Notes: generated by a model not told the origin, from the sequence alone. A DNA stretch of 64,000 nucleotides from Deinococcus hopiensis KR-140 (GCF_900176165.1 NZ_FWWU01000005.1:124001-188000); one strand, 5' to 3'; shown: positions 45,621-54,135, counted from the first letter of the stretch. Made by a program: numbers and translations.

Positions 45621-45668
45621 AACGTGCAATGACCCCCACCAGTAAGCCCGTGGGGGTCATTGCACGTT
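45621..45668. terminator. Long bidirectional hairpin
   Basis: Perfect 19-bp stem 45621-45639 with 45650-45668, 10-nt loop, between convergent genes. Little T-run; strong enough to stall transcription from either side. Confidence 0.6.
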
Positions 45669-45677
45669 GACTTGAAC

Positions 45678-45712
45678 AAGCCCTTGGGGGATCACCCCCA
45701 GAACTTGGGCTT
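45678..45712 (-). terminator. Terminator-like hairpin at the 3' end of the secreted repeat gene
   Basis: AAGCCC (45678-45683) pairs with GGGCTT (45707-45712) around TGGGGG-ATCA-CCCCCA (45685-45700). Overlaps the stop codon of the minus-strand gene. Confidence 0.45.
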
Positions 45713-46082
45713 AGGGTTGGGTTCCAGTGGGGTCCTTGGAAGGGGCGTTGTTGAGGGTGCAAGCCACCTTCATGTGGCCGACGTAGCAGAACTCGGGTGC
45801 GGTGAAGCGGGTGGTTGCTGTTTGGGTGGGGTCCTTGGAAGGAGCGTCCGTCAAGGTACAGGCGACCTTCATGTGGCCGACGTAGCAGAACTCGGGCGGG
45901 GTGAAGCGGGCGGCGGCCTCGCGCGCGCTGTTTAGCCTTGGCAGGAGCAAGGGAGCCGTGCTGGGTTGGTTCTGGGCGGTACCCACCGGGGCACCCGTGG
46001 TGCTGGGTGTGGGTGTTGCGGAGGCGGAGAAGGAGAGGGCGACGCTTGCGGCGAGGGTGGCGATCAGCATTTTGGTGTTCAT
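45711..46082 (-). CDS. Secreted protein with a tandem 30-residue duplication
   Basis: 123 aa. Signal peptide ('LIATLAASVALSFSASA'), a Pro/Thr-rich linker, then two nearly identical units around 'FCYVGHMKVACTL' (first with T-D-A-P-S-K-D-P-T, second with N-N-A-P-S-K-D-P-T). Each unit has two Cys, probably one disulphide. ATG 46082 has AGGAGAA 5 nt upstream. No family recognised. An IS3 element sits 345 bp upstream; 46083-46426 holds no supported gene. Confidence 0.7.
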   Translation of the reverse strand: MNTKMLIATLAASVALSFSASATPTPSTTGAPVGTAQNQPSTAPLLLPRLNSAREAAARFTPPEFCYVGHMKVACTLTDAPSKDPTQTATTRFTAPEFCYVGHMKVACTLNNAPSKDPTGTQP

Positions 46083-46456
46083 GGTGTTCTCCTGGGGTGG
46101 TCCGTAGAAGGGAGGCTTTCGTTCCGCTTGGGCGTGTGCTCTTTGCTTGAGAGAACAGTAGAAAAGCGGCCGTGAACGACCGATGAACAGCCCTGACCCT
46201 GCGCGTGTTGAACCTCCATGGGCAAGCGCCCGGGAGAGAATGACAGCGCCCGCCTTGCGGCGGGCTTCGAGGATGGCTCGCACGACGTCACTGTTACGGG
46301 GAGGGGTCATGGCTTGCTCCTCAAAAGGCGCGGCCCCACCGTGAGGCAGGGCCGGAAGAGAGCTGTGTTACGACGTCACTGATGTCGTGGCTCATTCCGT
46401 AGTCGCCCTCGCCCCTCAAAGTGGAGTGAACCCAATCGAGCGGACCGCAGGGCAAG

Positions 46457-47299
46457 TCACATCTGGGCGGTAGTGTAGCGGGCGGCGAACTCGGCGGGTG
46501 GAACGTACCCCAGGCTGGAGTGCAGTCGGCGACGGTTGTACAGGTCCGCAATAAAGAACTCGATGTGTCGTCGAGCGTCGTCCAGATCGACGTATTCTTG
46601 CAGATCGACCTCCTCAGTCTTCAGGGTCTTGTAGAAGCTCTCCATTTTGGCGTTGTCATAGGGATTGCCTGTCCTGGACATACTTGGCGTGATTCCTGCG
46701 GACCGCAAGCGGTCCACGTACACCCGACTGGCGTATTGCACGCCCTGGTCCGAATGGTGCAGCAGACCGGGGGCAGGACAACGCGCTGCAAGCGCGTTGT
46801 TGAGCGCTGCCAGCGGTAAATCTGCGTCCAGAAACTTTGACATGGACCAGCCCACCACCTCACGGGTAAAACCGTCCAGCACGCAGGCCAGGTACACAAA
46901 GCCTTGGCGGACTCGCACGTAGGTCAGATCGGCTTGCCAGACCTGATCTGGCCGTACTGGGACGACTTCGCGTAGCAGATTTGGGAAGCGCTTCTCGTTG
47001 TGGTTGGAATCGGTTGTCGCCCGATAGCGGCGCTTCGGGCGGCAGAGCAACCGGCGTTCCCGCATGACTCTCAACACGCGCTTGTGGTTCACTGGGCGGC
47101 CTCGTCGGGCCAACTCGCGGGTGACACGCCGATATCCGTATCCGTCGAACTCCACCACTACGGCCTCAATGTCCTGGGACAACGCCTGATCGGCGTCCAT
47201 CTCCTCCCGGCCCTGCTGTTCGTAGAACCACGAGCGATTAACCCCGTGCAGCTCACACAGACGACGCACCGACACCTCTTTTGGGCGCGCTCCGCGCAT
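46457..47299 (-). CDS. IS3-family transposase OrfB (rve/DDE domain)
   Basis: 280 aa. N-terminal HTH_21-like 'RRLCELHGVNRSWFYEQQG', 'VEFDGYGYRRVTRELARRG', then DDE: 'VWQADLTYVRV' (D), 'GLLHHSDQGVQYAS' (D), 'NPYDNAKMESFYKTLKTEEV' (E). All three acidic residues are present. Lies in the same frame as orfA, two codons after its TGA, rather than in the -1 frame usual for IS3. Confidence 0.92.
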   Translation of the reverse strand: MRGARPKEVSVRRLCELHGVNRSWFYEQQGREEMDADQALSQDIEAVVVEFDGYGYRRVTRELARRGRPVNHKRVLRVMRERRLLCRPKRRYRATTDSNHNEKRFPNLLREVVPVRPDQVWQADLTYVRVRQGFVYLACVLDGFTREVVGWSMSKFLDADLPLAALNNALAARCPAPGLLHHSDQGVQYASRVYVDRLRSAGITPSMSRTGNPYDNAKMESFYKTLKTEEVDLQEYVDLDDARRHIEFFIADLYNRRRLHSSLGYVPPAEFAARYTTAQM

Positions 47300-47305
47300 C
47301 CTCGA

Positions 47306-47605
47306 TCATTTGGTGCCTTGTTTCGAGCGGTACGTCGCCAACGACTTTTTTAGGATTGTGTTCTCCAACGACAACTGCCCGCAAAACCGTTCCAACTCGG
47401 CGATTCGCTGTTCCAACGACTGGTCGGGCTTGGCCTGGTCGGTGAAGGCCATTTCCCCACGCACCTCGACCTCCTTCCGCCAGCGGTGGATCAGACTGGG
47501 CGAGAGAGCGTGTTCTCGGCAGAGCTGAGCGGTCGTCTTTTGACCCCCGTCAACTTGATTCACGATGTCGAGCTTGAACTCACGGCTGTGGGTACGTCCG
47601 GGCAT
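47306..47605 (-). CDS. IS3-family transposase OrfA
   Basis: 99 aa. HTH ('SREFKLDIVNQVDGGQKTTAQLCREHALSPSLIHRWRKE') and a leucine zipper ('QRIAELERFCGQLSLENTIL'). A run of six A then G occurs about 40 nt before the stop, a possible slippage site. Confidence 0.92.
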   Translation of the reverse strand: MPGRTHSREFKLDIVNQVDGGQKTTAQLCREHALSPSLIHRWRKEVEVRGEMAFTDQAKPDQSLEQRIAELERFCGQLSLENTILKKSLATYRSKQGTK

Positions 47606-47700
47606 ACGGGCTCCTTCGGTGCCGTCAGCCTACGGGCTGACGGGGACGAAGTGCTTGGCCTCTTGGTCCGCTCCTAAGGGTTCAGTCCAGGGCAGGGCCA

Positions 47701-47751
47701 GGAGGAGGGAGGTCAGGGTGGGGGAGAGGGGACGGGGGTGGGGATGGGGTG
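47701..47751 (+). repeat. G-rich tract with G-quadruplex potential
   Basis: Six or more runs of 3-5 G separated by 1-4 bases just outside the IS3 right end. 47752-47981 contains nothing else recognised. Confidence 0.4.
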
Positions 47752-47981
47752 AGGTCAAAAACCCTGCTGGGCATTTTCCTGGCAGACACGGCCAACGTGC
47801 CCTGCTTGGAGCACGTTCGTGACGGCCCTCACCTGTGATCGAAGTGAGTAGGTGTCTTCTCCTGCTTACACGCCAGGACGTGAACGCTGAGGCTTCCTCA
47901 GCGTTCATCATGGGCACTCAGCCGTAGAGTCCGTTCCTCTGAAGGTCGTGCCAGAAAGGCTCTGCTGTCAGGCCTGCCCAG

Positions 47982-48416
47982 TCAAACATTCCGCAGGTCT
48001 GCTGTCGCCGTTCGTCGCCAGGCTTCCGATGACTTTTTCCAGTAATGCCGGTACACGTACGACCAGGGCATGAACACATAGAACAGGGCGACGAACGAGC
48101 AGGCAAACGCATTCTCAAGAAAGCCCTGGCTGGCCTGGCCACTGCGCCAGAGGGGCAAGAAGATGCTCAGCAGCCAGATGGTCTTCCAGGCGATCTCCCA
48201 GAACAGCAGTGGCAGCATCTGGAGCGGGTACTTCAGGCCCAGGATGGACAGCAGGGACACGGCACCAAGCGTGCTGACCACGACGCCGCGGCTCAGATCC
48301 AGGTGTTCAGGGGAGGCCAGGAGTTCCGACCAGGCCAGGTACCCTGTGCCTACAACCAGCAAGAGGTAGAGGAGACGCAGCAGATTGATTCTCAGGACAG
48401 AAAGTTCAGTGTTCAT
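47982..48416 (-). CDS. Four-helix membrane protein of unknown function
   Basis: 144 aa with four hydrophobic segments (~10-30, 45-62, 68-90, 100-125) and a basic tail ('HYWKKSSEAWRR'). Third gene of the ArsR operon, 11 nt after the coiled-coil gene. Resembles uncharacterised bacterial integral membrane proteins of similar size; no transport motif seen. Confidence 0.65.
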   Translation of the reverse strand: MNTELSVLRINLLRLLYLLLVVGTGYLAWSELLASPEHLDLSRGVVVSTLGAVSLLSILGLKYPLQMLPLLFWEIAWKTIWLLSIFLPLWRSGQASQGFLENAFACSFVALFYVFMPWSYVYRHYWKKSSEAWRRTATADLRNV

Positions 48417-48427
48417 GGCGTTGCTCC

Positions 48428-48688
48428 TTACTCGACTTGTCTCAGGACCTGCTGGATGTCTGCAGTTCTTTCCGCGATGCCGGCAAGTTCTGCACGGAGC
48501 GACGCTAGCTCCCTGGTCAGCTGTTCTTGAACGGCCCTGCTCTCTTCAGCGAGTTGGTAGTAACGCTCCCGGTCGACCACTTGGGCCCGGTTTGACACGA
48601 TGGAGGACAGGTATTTCAGGGCAAAGATGAGGAGGACCGTTCCGAAGAACAGCCCAAGGGTGAGCAGGTACATGCTGTCTGACATCAA
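48428..48688 (-). CDS. Membrane-anchored coiled-coil protein
   Basis: 86 aa. One N-terminal helix ('LLTLGLFFGTVLLIFALKYL') then a 45-residue coiled coil ('QEQLTRELASLRAELAGIAE'). Second gene of the operon, 19 nt after the ArsR gene. Probably a partner of the four-helix protein. Confidence 0.65.
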   Translation of the reverse strand: MMSDSMYLLTLGLFFGTVLLIFALKYLSSIVSNRAQVVDRERYYQLAEESRAVQEQLTRELASLRAELAGIAERTADIQQVLRQVE

Positions 48689-48707
48689 ACCTCCGTGGTC
48701 CGAACGG

Positions 48708-49010
48708 TCACTGTTTCCCCACTGCTTCAGTGATGGTCGCTGGCGACAACAGCAGATGAAAGTCGGCCACCTCGAAGTATTTGAGGGCCTTGCCGTCGTC
48801 TGAGAGTTCCAGTTGACTGGTCACCAGCTTTGCCTCCTCCAACTTCTGGAGATGGAGGTGGAGCAGGGGGCGACTGATGTTGAGTTCCCGAGCGAGTTGA
48901 CTAACGTAGTTCCGCCCGTTCCGGTGCAGCGCCTGGATGATCCGCAGGCGGTGTGGGTTGTCGAGGGCGGCCAGTACGGCGAGCAGCTGTTCTGCGGAAC
49001 GGTCCAACAA
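48708..49010 (-). CDS. ArsR-family transcriptional regulator
   Basis: 100 aa. ArsR winged helix 'VLAALDNPHRLRIIQALHRNGRNYVSQLARELNISRPLLHLHLQKLEEAKLV'. No metal-binding Cys-x-Cys in the recognition helix region, so the signal may not be a metal. TTG start at 49010 follows AGGGGG by 5 nt. Sits behind a palindrome overlapping its promoter: autorepression of this three-gene operon is likely. Confidence 0.85.
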   Translation of the reverse strand: MLDRSAEQLLAVLAALDNPHRLRIIQALHRNGRNYVSQLARELNISRPLLHLHLQKLEEAKLVTSQLELSDDGKALKYFEVADFHLLLSPATITEAVGKQ

Positions 49011-49015
49011 AACCC

Positions 49016-49051
49016 CCTTACACCTGTCAATAATATTTGACAGGTGTAAGG
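49016..49051. promoter_or_regulatory. ArsR operator, 36-bp palindrome
   Basis: Arms of 15 bp (49016-49030 and 49037-49051, CCTTACACCTGTCAA and its complement), perfect, around TAATAT. It spans the region from the -10 to the start of transcription. Confidence 0.8.
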
Positions 49052-49059
49052 ATTGTCAA
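49030..49059 (-). promoter_or_regulatory. Promoter of the ArsR operon
   Basis: On the minus strand TTGACA (49059-49054), 18-bp spacer, TATTAT (49035-49030). Overlaps the operator. Confidence 0.7.
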
Positions 49060-49202
49060 TTAGGAACAGCAGGGTGACGATTCGCGCGGCAGGCTGTGCG
49101 GCCTGTGGATCCGAATGAGGATCATCTCTCAAGTCGCTCAGGCGGAAGGCAGCCCCCTACGGCGTCATGACGCCATGGACACTTTCAAGGCAACACAACC
49201 TT

Positions 49203-50108
49203 TCATTCTTCTGAGCGGGCGAAAACAAAGGTGGCGCACAGGACGCAGGCCAGCCCCAGGGCGTGCCACAGCGTCAGCCGTTCATGCAGCGCCAGGGCGG
49301 AGAGCGCCACGGCGCTGATGGGGAGCCATCCGGTGTACACGGCGGCTGTACTCGCGCTCAGATAGCGCACGCCGGAAAACCACAGGACATAGGCCACTAC
49401 GGTGGCTCCCAGGGCGTAATAGAGGATGGCCACGCCGTCACCGAGGGTCAGACTGGAGAAGTCGAAGCGCAGGGCCTCCGCAACGGCCAGAGGCAGGAAC
49501 AGGAGCAGGGCGAACGTCGTGACCACGGTGGTGGCGGCCAGTGGACTGAGACGCGCGCCGGACACGCGACTCAGCACGTTCCACGACGCTTCACCGAACA
49601 CCGCCCCGAGGACGAAGAGGCCGCCCAACAGGGGACGTGCGCCCGCGTCGGGTGACGCGCTGGGGACTGTCAGCACCAGAATGCCGAGGGCAGTCAGCGC
49701 GACGCCGATGATGGCCCTGGTTCCCAGGCGTTCGCGTAAAAGAAGCCAGGCGAGCAAAGCAGTCACGGCGGGAACGGCGCTGGTCAGAATGCCTGCCGAG
49801 GCGGCCGACGTGAGGGGAACGCCGTAAAACAGAAAGACCCTGAACAGTACGATGCCGCACAGGGCTTGCAGGATCAGCGGACGCCACGCATCCGGTGGGA
49901 CGCGTACCGGCCCTTCCCGCCACCAGGTCAGTCCGATCAGGACCACCGAGGCAGGTAGGAGGATCAGGGCGTTGGCAAGAAAGAGAGGCAGACTCGCCCC
50001 GACGATCTTGGTCATCACCACGGAACTGCCCGCCAGCAACATGGCGAGGGCGAGGTGGAGGCGGGCATGGACCGAACGGTACGCGTCCGGCGTTGCGGTA
50101 AAGAGCAT
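49203..50108 (-). CDS. EamA/DMT-superfamily transporter
   Basis: 301 aa, ten hydrophobic helices in two EamA repeats ('LALAMLLAGSSVVMTKIVG', 'SWNVLSRVSGARLSPLAATTVVT'). Typical metabolite exporter architecture; substrate unknown. Follows the AraC gene by 25 nt in the same direction, so probably controlled by or cotranscribed with it. 49060-49202 holds nothing recognised. Confidence 0.88.
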   Translation of the reverse strand: MLFTATPDAYRSVHARLHLALAMLLAGSSVVMTKIVGASLPLFLANALILLPASVVLIGLTWWREGPVRVPPDAWRPLILQALCGIVLFRVFLFYGVPLTSAASAGILTSAVPAVTALLAWLLLRERLGTRAIIGVALTALGILVLTVPSASPDAGARPLLGGLFVLGAVFGEASWNVLSRVSGARLSPLAATTVVTTFALLLFLPLAVAEALRFDFSSLTLGDGVAILYYALGATVVAYVLWFSGVRYLSASTAAVYTGWLPISAVALSALALHERLTLWHALGLACVLCATFVFARSEE

Positions 50109-50133
50109 GGGGGGACGTTAGTGGGTCAGGTGC

Positions 50134-50958
50134 TTAGGAAGATAGAACGTTCTTGACGCCCCGGCGGTACTGCTGCGGCGTGACACCAAAGGTGCGGCGA
50201 AAGTGCCTGCCGAGGTGACTCTGATCGGCAAAGCCTGCGAGCAACGCAGTGTCCACAACGGTTTCGCCGCCTCGCAGAAAACGCTTGGCGTGTCTGAGTC
50301 GAACCTGGAGTTGATACGCGTGTGGCGGCAGACCGTAGGTGCGGCGAAACGCCCGCAGCAGCGTGAAGGGGTTAAGTCCGGTGGTGGCCGCCAGTTCGTC
50401 CAGGGTCACGTTGCGCGCGAACTCGTCTTCCAACTGGGCGCGTACCAGGCGCAGCGCACCTGGCTCGTGCAGGGCCGTTCTCAGAGCTGGGGGCTGGAAG
50501 GCGTGCCGCCTCACCAGATGGGTCAGCGCGGCGCGCATCAGGGATTCGCGCGCCAGACTGGAAGCGCGCTCCTCGAAAGCCCGGTGTGCAGTGACCAGCG
50601 CCTGAAACAGCGCCGGATCGTTGATCACGACGGGGAGTTGGGGAAGCGCGTCCGGGTCTTCACCGGGATCGGTGAAGGCTCCCTGGAGGAGCGGGGCGTC
50701 CGGGTAGAAGTTGCGGTACGTCCAGCCATCGGTGGTCTCGGCGTGTCCAGTGTGAACTTCGTCTGGGTGGATCAGGCCGATCTGGCCAGGGCGCAGGGTG
50801 TGAGTCGCCCCCTGGCAATCGAAGGTCATCGCGCCTTGGCCGAGGAGCCCGATGCTGTAGGTGTCGTGGGTATGCCGGGCAAAGGCGTGGGTGGTGAAGC
50901 TACCGTGGAGCAAGTCGAGGCCGCCGAGTTCAGGCACGCGCCAACTCTGCACAGGCAT
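50134..50958 (-). CDS. AraC-family transcriptional regulator
   Basis: 274 aa. N-terminal cupin sensor ('FARHTHDTYSIGLLGQGAMTF', 'PGQIGLIHPDEVHTGHA') and C-terminal double HTH ('LDELAATTGLNPFTLLRAFRRTYGLPPHAYQLQVRLRHAKRFL', 'ADQSHLGRHFRRTFGVTPQQYR'). Probably activates the EamA exporter in response to a small molecule. Confidence 0.9.
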   Translation of the reverse strand: MPVQSWRVPELGGLDLLHGSFTTHAFARHTHDTYSIGLLGQGAMTFDCQGATHTLRPGQIGLIHPDEVHTGHAETTDGWTYRNFYPDAPLLQGAFTDPGEDPDALPQLPVVINDPALFQALVTAHRAFEERASSLARESLMRAALTHLVRRHAFQPPALRTALHEPGALRLVRAQLEDEFARNVTLDELAATTGLNPFTLLRAFRRTYGLPPHAYQLQVRLRHAKRFLRGGETVVDTALLAGFADQSHLGRHFRRTFGVTPQQYRRGVKNVLSS

Positions 50959-50996
50959 GCGTGCGTGGTCAATTGCTGCCCGGACATGGCGTCATC

Positions 50997-51191
50997 ATGT
51001 CACAGGCGGCCTTTTGCGCCCGGGTCATTGAAGTCATCAAGGCCTCCAGACCCAGGTATTTCGCCACCGACCACAAGGTGAACTGCGATTTCCTGGCAGG
51101 CATCCAGAGCCGTGAGGTTCAGCAGAAGCGTGAAACCGCTCTGGACGCTTCAGGCCTGAAGCTAGAGTCGGTCCTTCCAGGACGGAAGTAA
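50997..51191 (+). CDS. Possible small protein
   Basis: 64 aa: 'MSQAAFCARVIEVIKASRPR', 'YFATDHKVNCDFLAGIQSRE'. Unrecognised; no clear start signals. 51192-51351 is empty. Confidence 0.3.
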   Translation: MSQAAFCARVIEVIKASRPRYFATDHKVNCDFLAGIQSREVQQKRETALDASGLKLESVLPGRK

Positions 51192-51351
51192 TACTGAGAG
51201 ATTCGCCGCCTTGCAGGCAGGATTGCTAACGCTTGAGGAACCACGTCGCCCGTCATCCTCCGAGTCTACGGCATTCTGTAATGAACAGAATCGCTATTGA
51301 GAGGTCAGTGCCGCTTGACGGATCATCACCTCCCCCGCACACGCTGGACGC

Positions 51352-52037
51352 ATGGACATGATTCCCCTCACCCCTGTTCGTCCCGTATCCCTGGGCGTGC
51401 ATAAGCACTGGCTCGACCTCCGGGTCACTCGGAAGCAGCGCGAGTTTTGCGTCCTCCAAGGTGACCTTCCCCAGGTGTACCGCCAGATCCGGCAAGACAT
51501 CAGCGTACGTGAGGAAGATCTCGCAACCTACGTGCTGGGATGCGTCCAAGCCCGCCGTGAGAACGAGAAAGCGTTCTACTTCGACGTCGGCGGCCCGAAA
51601 GGCCGTTTCTTCCTCCACGGACGGCCTGAAGCCACGACCTTCGCTCAGGCATTCTCCGTGCACGGCACGGTGGAGGAAGCCCGTACGGCGGGTCTTGCCT
51701 GGAAGGAACAAACCGCCCAGCGCCTCGCCCTCTTCCAACTCGTGGCACTCGGTCGTCAGAGCGTTGCCCTTACATACGCGGAGCCCGTCGTTCTTCCTCC
51801 CCCACGTCACTTCAAGGGGGGAAGCTGCAAACGAAATTAACGGCCATTCGAGAAACTTACCTGCAACCCTGCGAATGGGAACAACTCGCCACGGACCGGA
51901 GTATCGATGTCCGGAAGGCGGTCGCTCAGCGGCTCCCCTTGATCCTCACGGGACGCCTGCAGGCCCTGTCTGTTGATCCCGCTGCCACCGTGCGGGCGGT
52001 CATTGCCGGGCGGCGCCCGCTTCCCTCAGCGCTTTAG
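51352..52037 (+). pseudogene. Unknown protein with HEAT-like C-terminus, G-run frameshift
   Basis: ATG 51352 opens 'MIPLTPVRPVSLGVHKHWLD' and reads well to 51816; at GGGGGG one G too few leads to an early stop at 51840. With one more G it continues 'KLTAIRETYLQPCEWEQLAT', 'DRSIDVRKAVAQRLPLILTG', to TAG 52037 (228 aa). The tail looks like a HEAT repeat. The DRSIDVRKAVA-type pattern appears in armadillo-like bacterial proteins. Recent indel or assembly error. Confidence 0.6.
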
Positions 52038-52314
52038 GAACGCCTGCTGGTTGATGCTGCGTCCAGGGGGTGAACGGGGGTTCCAGAGTCCTTCTGAGGC
52101 TCTTTAGCCCATGCTTGGGGCGTAGAGCGCGGCTTGGCTTGACCGATTACCATTTCCTGGGGTGAGGGGAGTTGGGGAGGAAGTGCGTGAGAGTCATCGA
52201 AGTTCCTGCGCTAACGCCAATTAGGACAGAGAAGCGGATCCCATTAAGGGTCCTCCACAACCTACTCGCAACTTGCTGATGTGCTGTGAGTAGGTGGGGC
52301 CGCACCATAAGGGC
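52038..52314. other. Non-coding interval
   Basis: No supported gene or repeat. Confidence 0.4.
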
Positions 52315-52485
52315 ATGAACGACTTCTACCGCCACAGCACTGCTCAAGAACGCGTCCAAACCCTCCACCAGGAAGCCAAGCAGCAGGAACAGGCCGCCCA
52401 GTGTCGCACTCGCAAGACGTTCTGGGGATGGCAGCTCCGCGTCACCACCTGGGGCCTGATCGTTCAAGCACCCCACTGGGCTTGA
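52315..52485 (+). CDS. Possible 56-residue protein
   Basis: 'MNDFYRHSTAQERVQTLHQE' followed by a Gln/Arg-rich stretch and a short Trp-rich tail. Unrecognised; helical N-terminal half. Start signals weak. Confidence 0.35.
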   Translation: MNDFYRHSTAQERVQTLHQEAKQQEQAAQCRTRKTFWGWQLRVTTWGLIVQAPHWA

Positions 52486-52523
52486 GCATGAACTCGCATC
52501 AGTACGGCACTCCTCGCATAAGG

Positions 52524-52552
52524 TTGACCCTCACCGTATATCGGGCTATGTT
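52524..52552 (+). promoter_or_regulatory. Strong promoter of hairpin RNA copy 2
   Basis: TTGACC (52524-52529), 17-bp spacer, TATGTT (52547-52552). Confidence 0.65.
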
Positions 52553-52594
52553 AGAGAAATCAAGGCGGCCTCCGGGTCGCCTTCTTCGTTTTTC
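52553..52594 (+). ncRNA. Putative short hairpin RNA or attenuator, copy 2
   Basis: 35 bases (52551-52585) identical to copy 1; hairpin 52562-52583 then CTTCGTTTTTC. Here a gene starts 20 nt later, so it could also be a 5'-UTR attenuator. Confidence 0.5.
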
Positions 52595-52613
52595 ATGACG
52601 TACGCTTCGCTTG

Positions 52614-53141
52614 ATGGCTCGTCCCTGGCAATACCCTTTTGAGCTGCACACCCGCTCAGAGATCATTGAGCGTTATGGCTGCCTTCCTGAGCAGATTCAA
52701 CTGGATGAGGACGCCTCCGAGAATTGTGGCTGGCCGGATCTAGGTGGAACCGCCCTTCCTCGGGGGTACGGGATTCTCCTCGACAGTGTTCTCACTCGCG
52801 TGACCATGAGTTCGCCCGACAGGACTTCCTATGATCGCGACGAAGCGTACCTCCTGTGGGGAACACCTAAACGTGATTCTGGGGACAGCTTCAGTGTGTG
52901 GTTGGAAGAGGGACAGCCAGAGACTGTGGGTGGCATGATCGACCTGACAGGCCTCAACGTAGCGTTCGTGCGAGTGGTGCTCTCGCTTGCACGGCGGGCG
53001 GACCAGGTGCTGATCTGTACTCATTCTCAGGATGTCGTCGAGCCGACGCCTCGGGCACTCGCAAGGAGTGTTCGTCGGAGCATCTCCGAGCGCTGGCAGG
53101 GTGATGCAGCAGACCGTATTGAACACATCACACTGTCTTAG
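52614..53141 (+). CDS. Unknown protein
   Basis: 175 aa from ATG 52614 ('MARPWQYPFELHTRSEIIER'). Contains 'DLGGTALPRGYGILLDSVLT' and a helical C-terminus 'LARSVRRSISERWQGDAADR'. Soluble; not recognised. Behind the hairpin RNA copy 2. Confidence 0.55.
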   Translation: MARPWQYPFELHTRSEIIERYGCLPEQIQLDEDASENCGWPDLGGTALPRGYGILLDSVLTRVTMSSPDRTSYDRDEAYLLWGTPKRDSGDSFSVWLEEGQPETVGGMIDLTGLNVAFVRVVLSLARRADQVLICTHSQDVVEPTPRALARSVRRSISERWQGDAADRIEHITLS

Positions 53142-53192
53142 CTCTAAGCCCAGTTAGATCAGAGACGGGGCGACTGAAGTCAAATTCCGTGG

Positions 53193-53681
53193 TCAGTCCC
53201 AGGCGTTGAAAATGATCTCCCCAATACGCTGGGGTTTCCACGATTGGACTTGCTTAACCTCGCATGCCCAAAGGTCTTGAAGCACCTGAGATTTCGGAAA
53301 AGCTTCGAGATACGCGATGTCCAGCACACGGAAGTCTGAAAAACCTTTCAGCGCTTGTGCCAGGCCCGGCACCTCTTTCCACTTCATGTTGAATGCGAGG
53401 GAAGCAAAGTCAACCGCATGGGTTGGCTCGACCAGGGCCAGCCACGGATAGTGGGCGTTGCAGAGGATGGAAGTCCTCTCGGAGCCGATTTGCACCTCTG
53501 CAACATGGAAATTTCGGTCAACCTGACCTTCAGCGGTAGCGACTCGAACGAGGCGAGCGCGAACGTATCGTGCGGCCTCATTACACAGCCGATGAAAGTC
53601 AGCGCTCTCCACCCAGGGATGCCTCTCTCCCTTCGGGGCGAAACCAGTAATGCCGCGAGGAAGGGAGTAAACATCAGTCAT
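53193..53681 (-). CDS. Unknown protein, possible immunity-like
   Basis: 162 aa from ATG 53681; TACCGT lies 7 nt upstream (leaderless). 'SADFHRLCNEAARYVRARLV', 'SILCNAHYPWLALVEPTHAV', 'ALKGFSDFRVLDIAYLEAFP'. Globular with the pattern of small orphan immunity-type genes; no family recognised and no toxin next to it. Confidence 0.55.
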   Translation of the reverse strand: MTDVYSLPRGITGFAPKGERHPWVESADFHRLCNEAARYVRARLVRVATAEGQVDRNFHVAEVQIGSERTSILCNAHYPWLALVEPTHAVDFASLAFNMKWKEVPGLAQALKGFSDFRVLDIAYLEAFPKSQVLQDLWACEVKQVQSWKPQRIGEIIFNAWD

Positions 53682-53793
53682 GCTGCTCACGGTATCCGGC
53701 TTTGCGAACTTGAGCCTATAAACTCTAGCCGTCAGTCTCTGCTCTAAGGGTATTTAGAGCTGAGAGGTGCTCTATGGCATAAGTTGTCCGTGT

Positions 53794-54135
53794 CTACCTA
53801 TTCGTTTCGCCAGGTACGGGTACGGCATAGACCAACGTGATGGTCTTGTCGCCAGTCAAAGAAATTTTCTGTGATGCGGGGACAGTGCTGTAGCCTGGTG
53901 AGAAGCGAGCCAACACCACGTACTCCTCGTTGGCGGGCAGATTGGCAAAAACTTTAGAGCCTGCAATAGACCCATCGAACACGACTTCATCCCTCGTTGC
54001 GTTCCACACCAAGACGGGCATCGCTTGGGTTATATCCGCAATCGTAACCGTCAGTGAGTGCATCGCTGGCGTTGGGGTAGTCGAGCACGAAGCCAGCAGT
54101 GTTGTAGCGAGTACCAGCAGACCAAAACGTTTCAT
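53794..54135 (-). CDS. Lipoprotein of unknown function
   Basis: 113 aa from ATG 54135. Lipobox 'LLASC' after a hydrophobic stretch ('FGLLVLATTLLASCST'); the mature part is a single beta-rich domain ('SLTVTIADITQAMPVLVWNA') like a carboxypeptidase-regulatory fold. Exported and lipid-anchored. Confidence 0.7.
   Translation of the reverse strand: MKRFGLLVLATTLLASCSTTPTPAMHSLTVTIADITQAMPVLVWNATRDEVVFDGSIAGSKVFANLPANEEYVVLARFSPGYSTVPASQKISLTGDKTITLVYAVPVPGETNR

Larger units (their letters stand above)
46427..47684 (-). mobile_element. IS3-family insertion sequence, complete
   Basis: 1258 bp. Ends pair as TGAACCC-n4-GAGCGGACC (46427-46446) and its inverse (47665-47684), only the four central bases differing. 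Carries orfA and orfB on the minus strand. No clear target duplication in the flanks. Confidence 0.85.
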
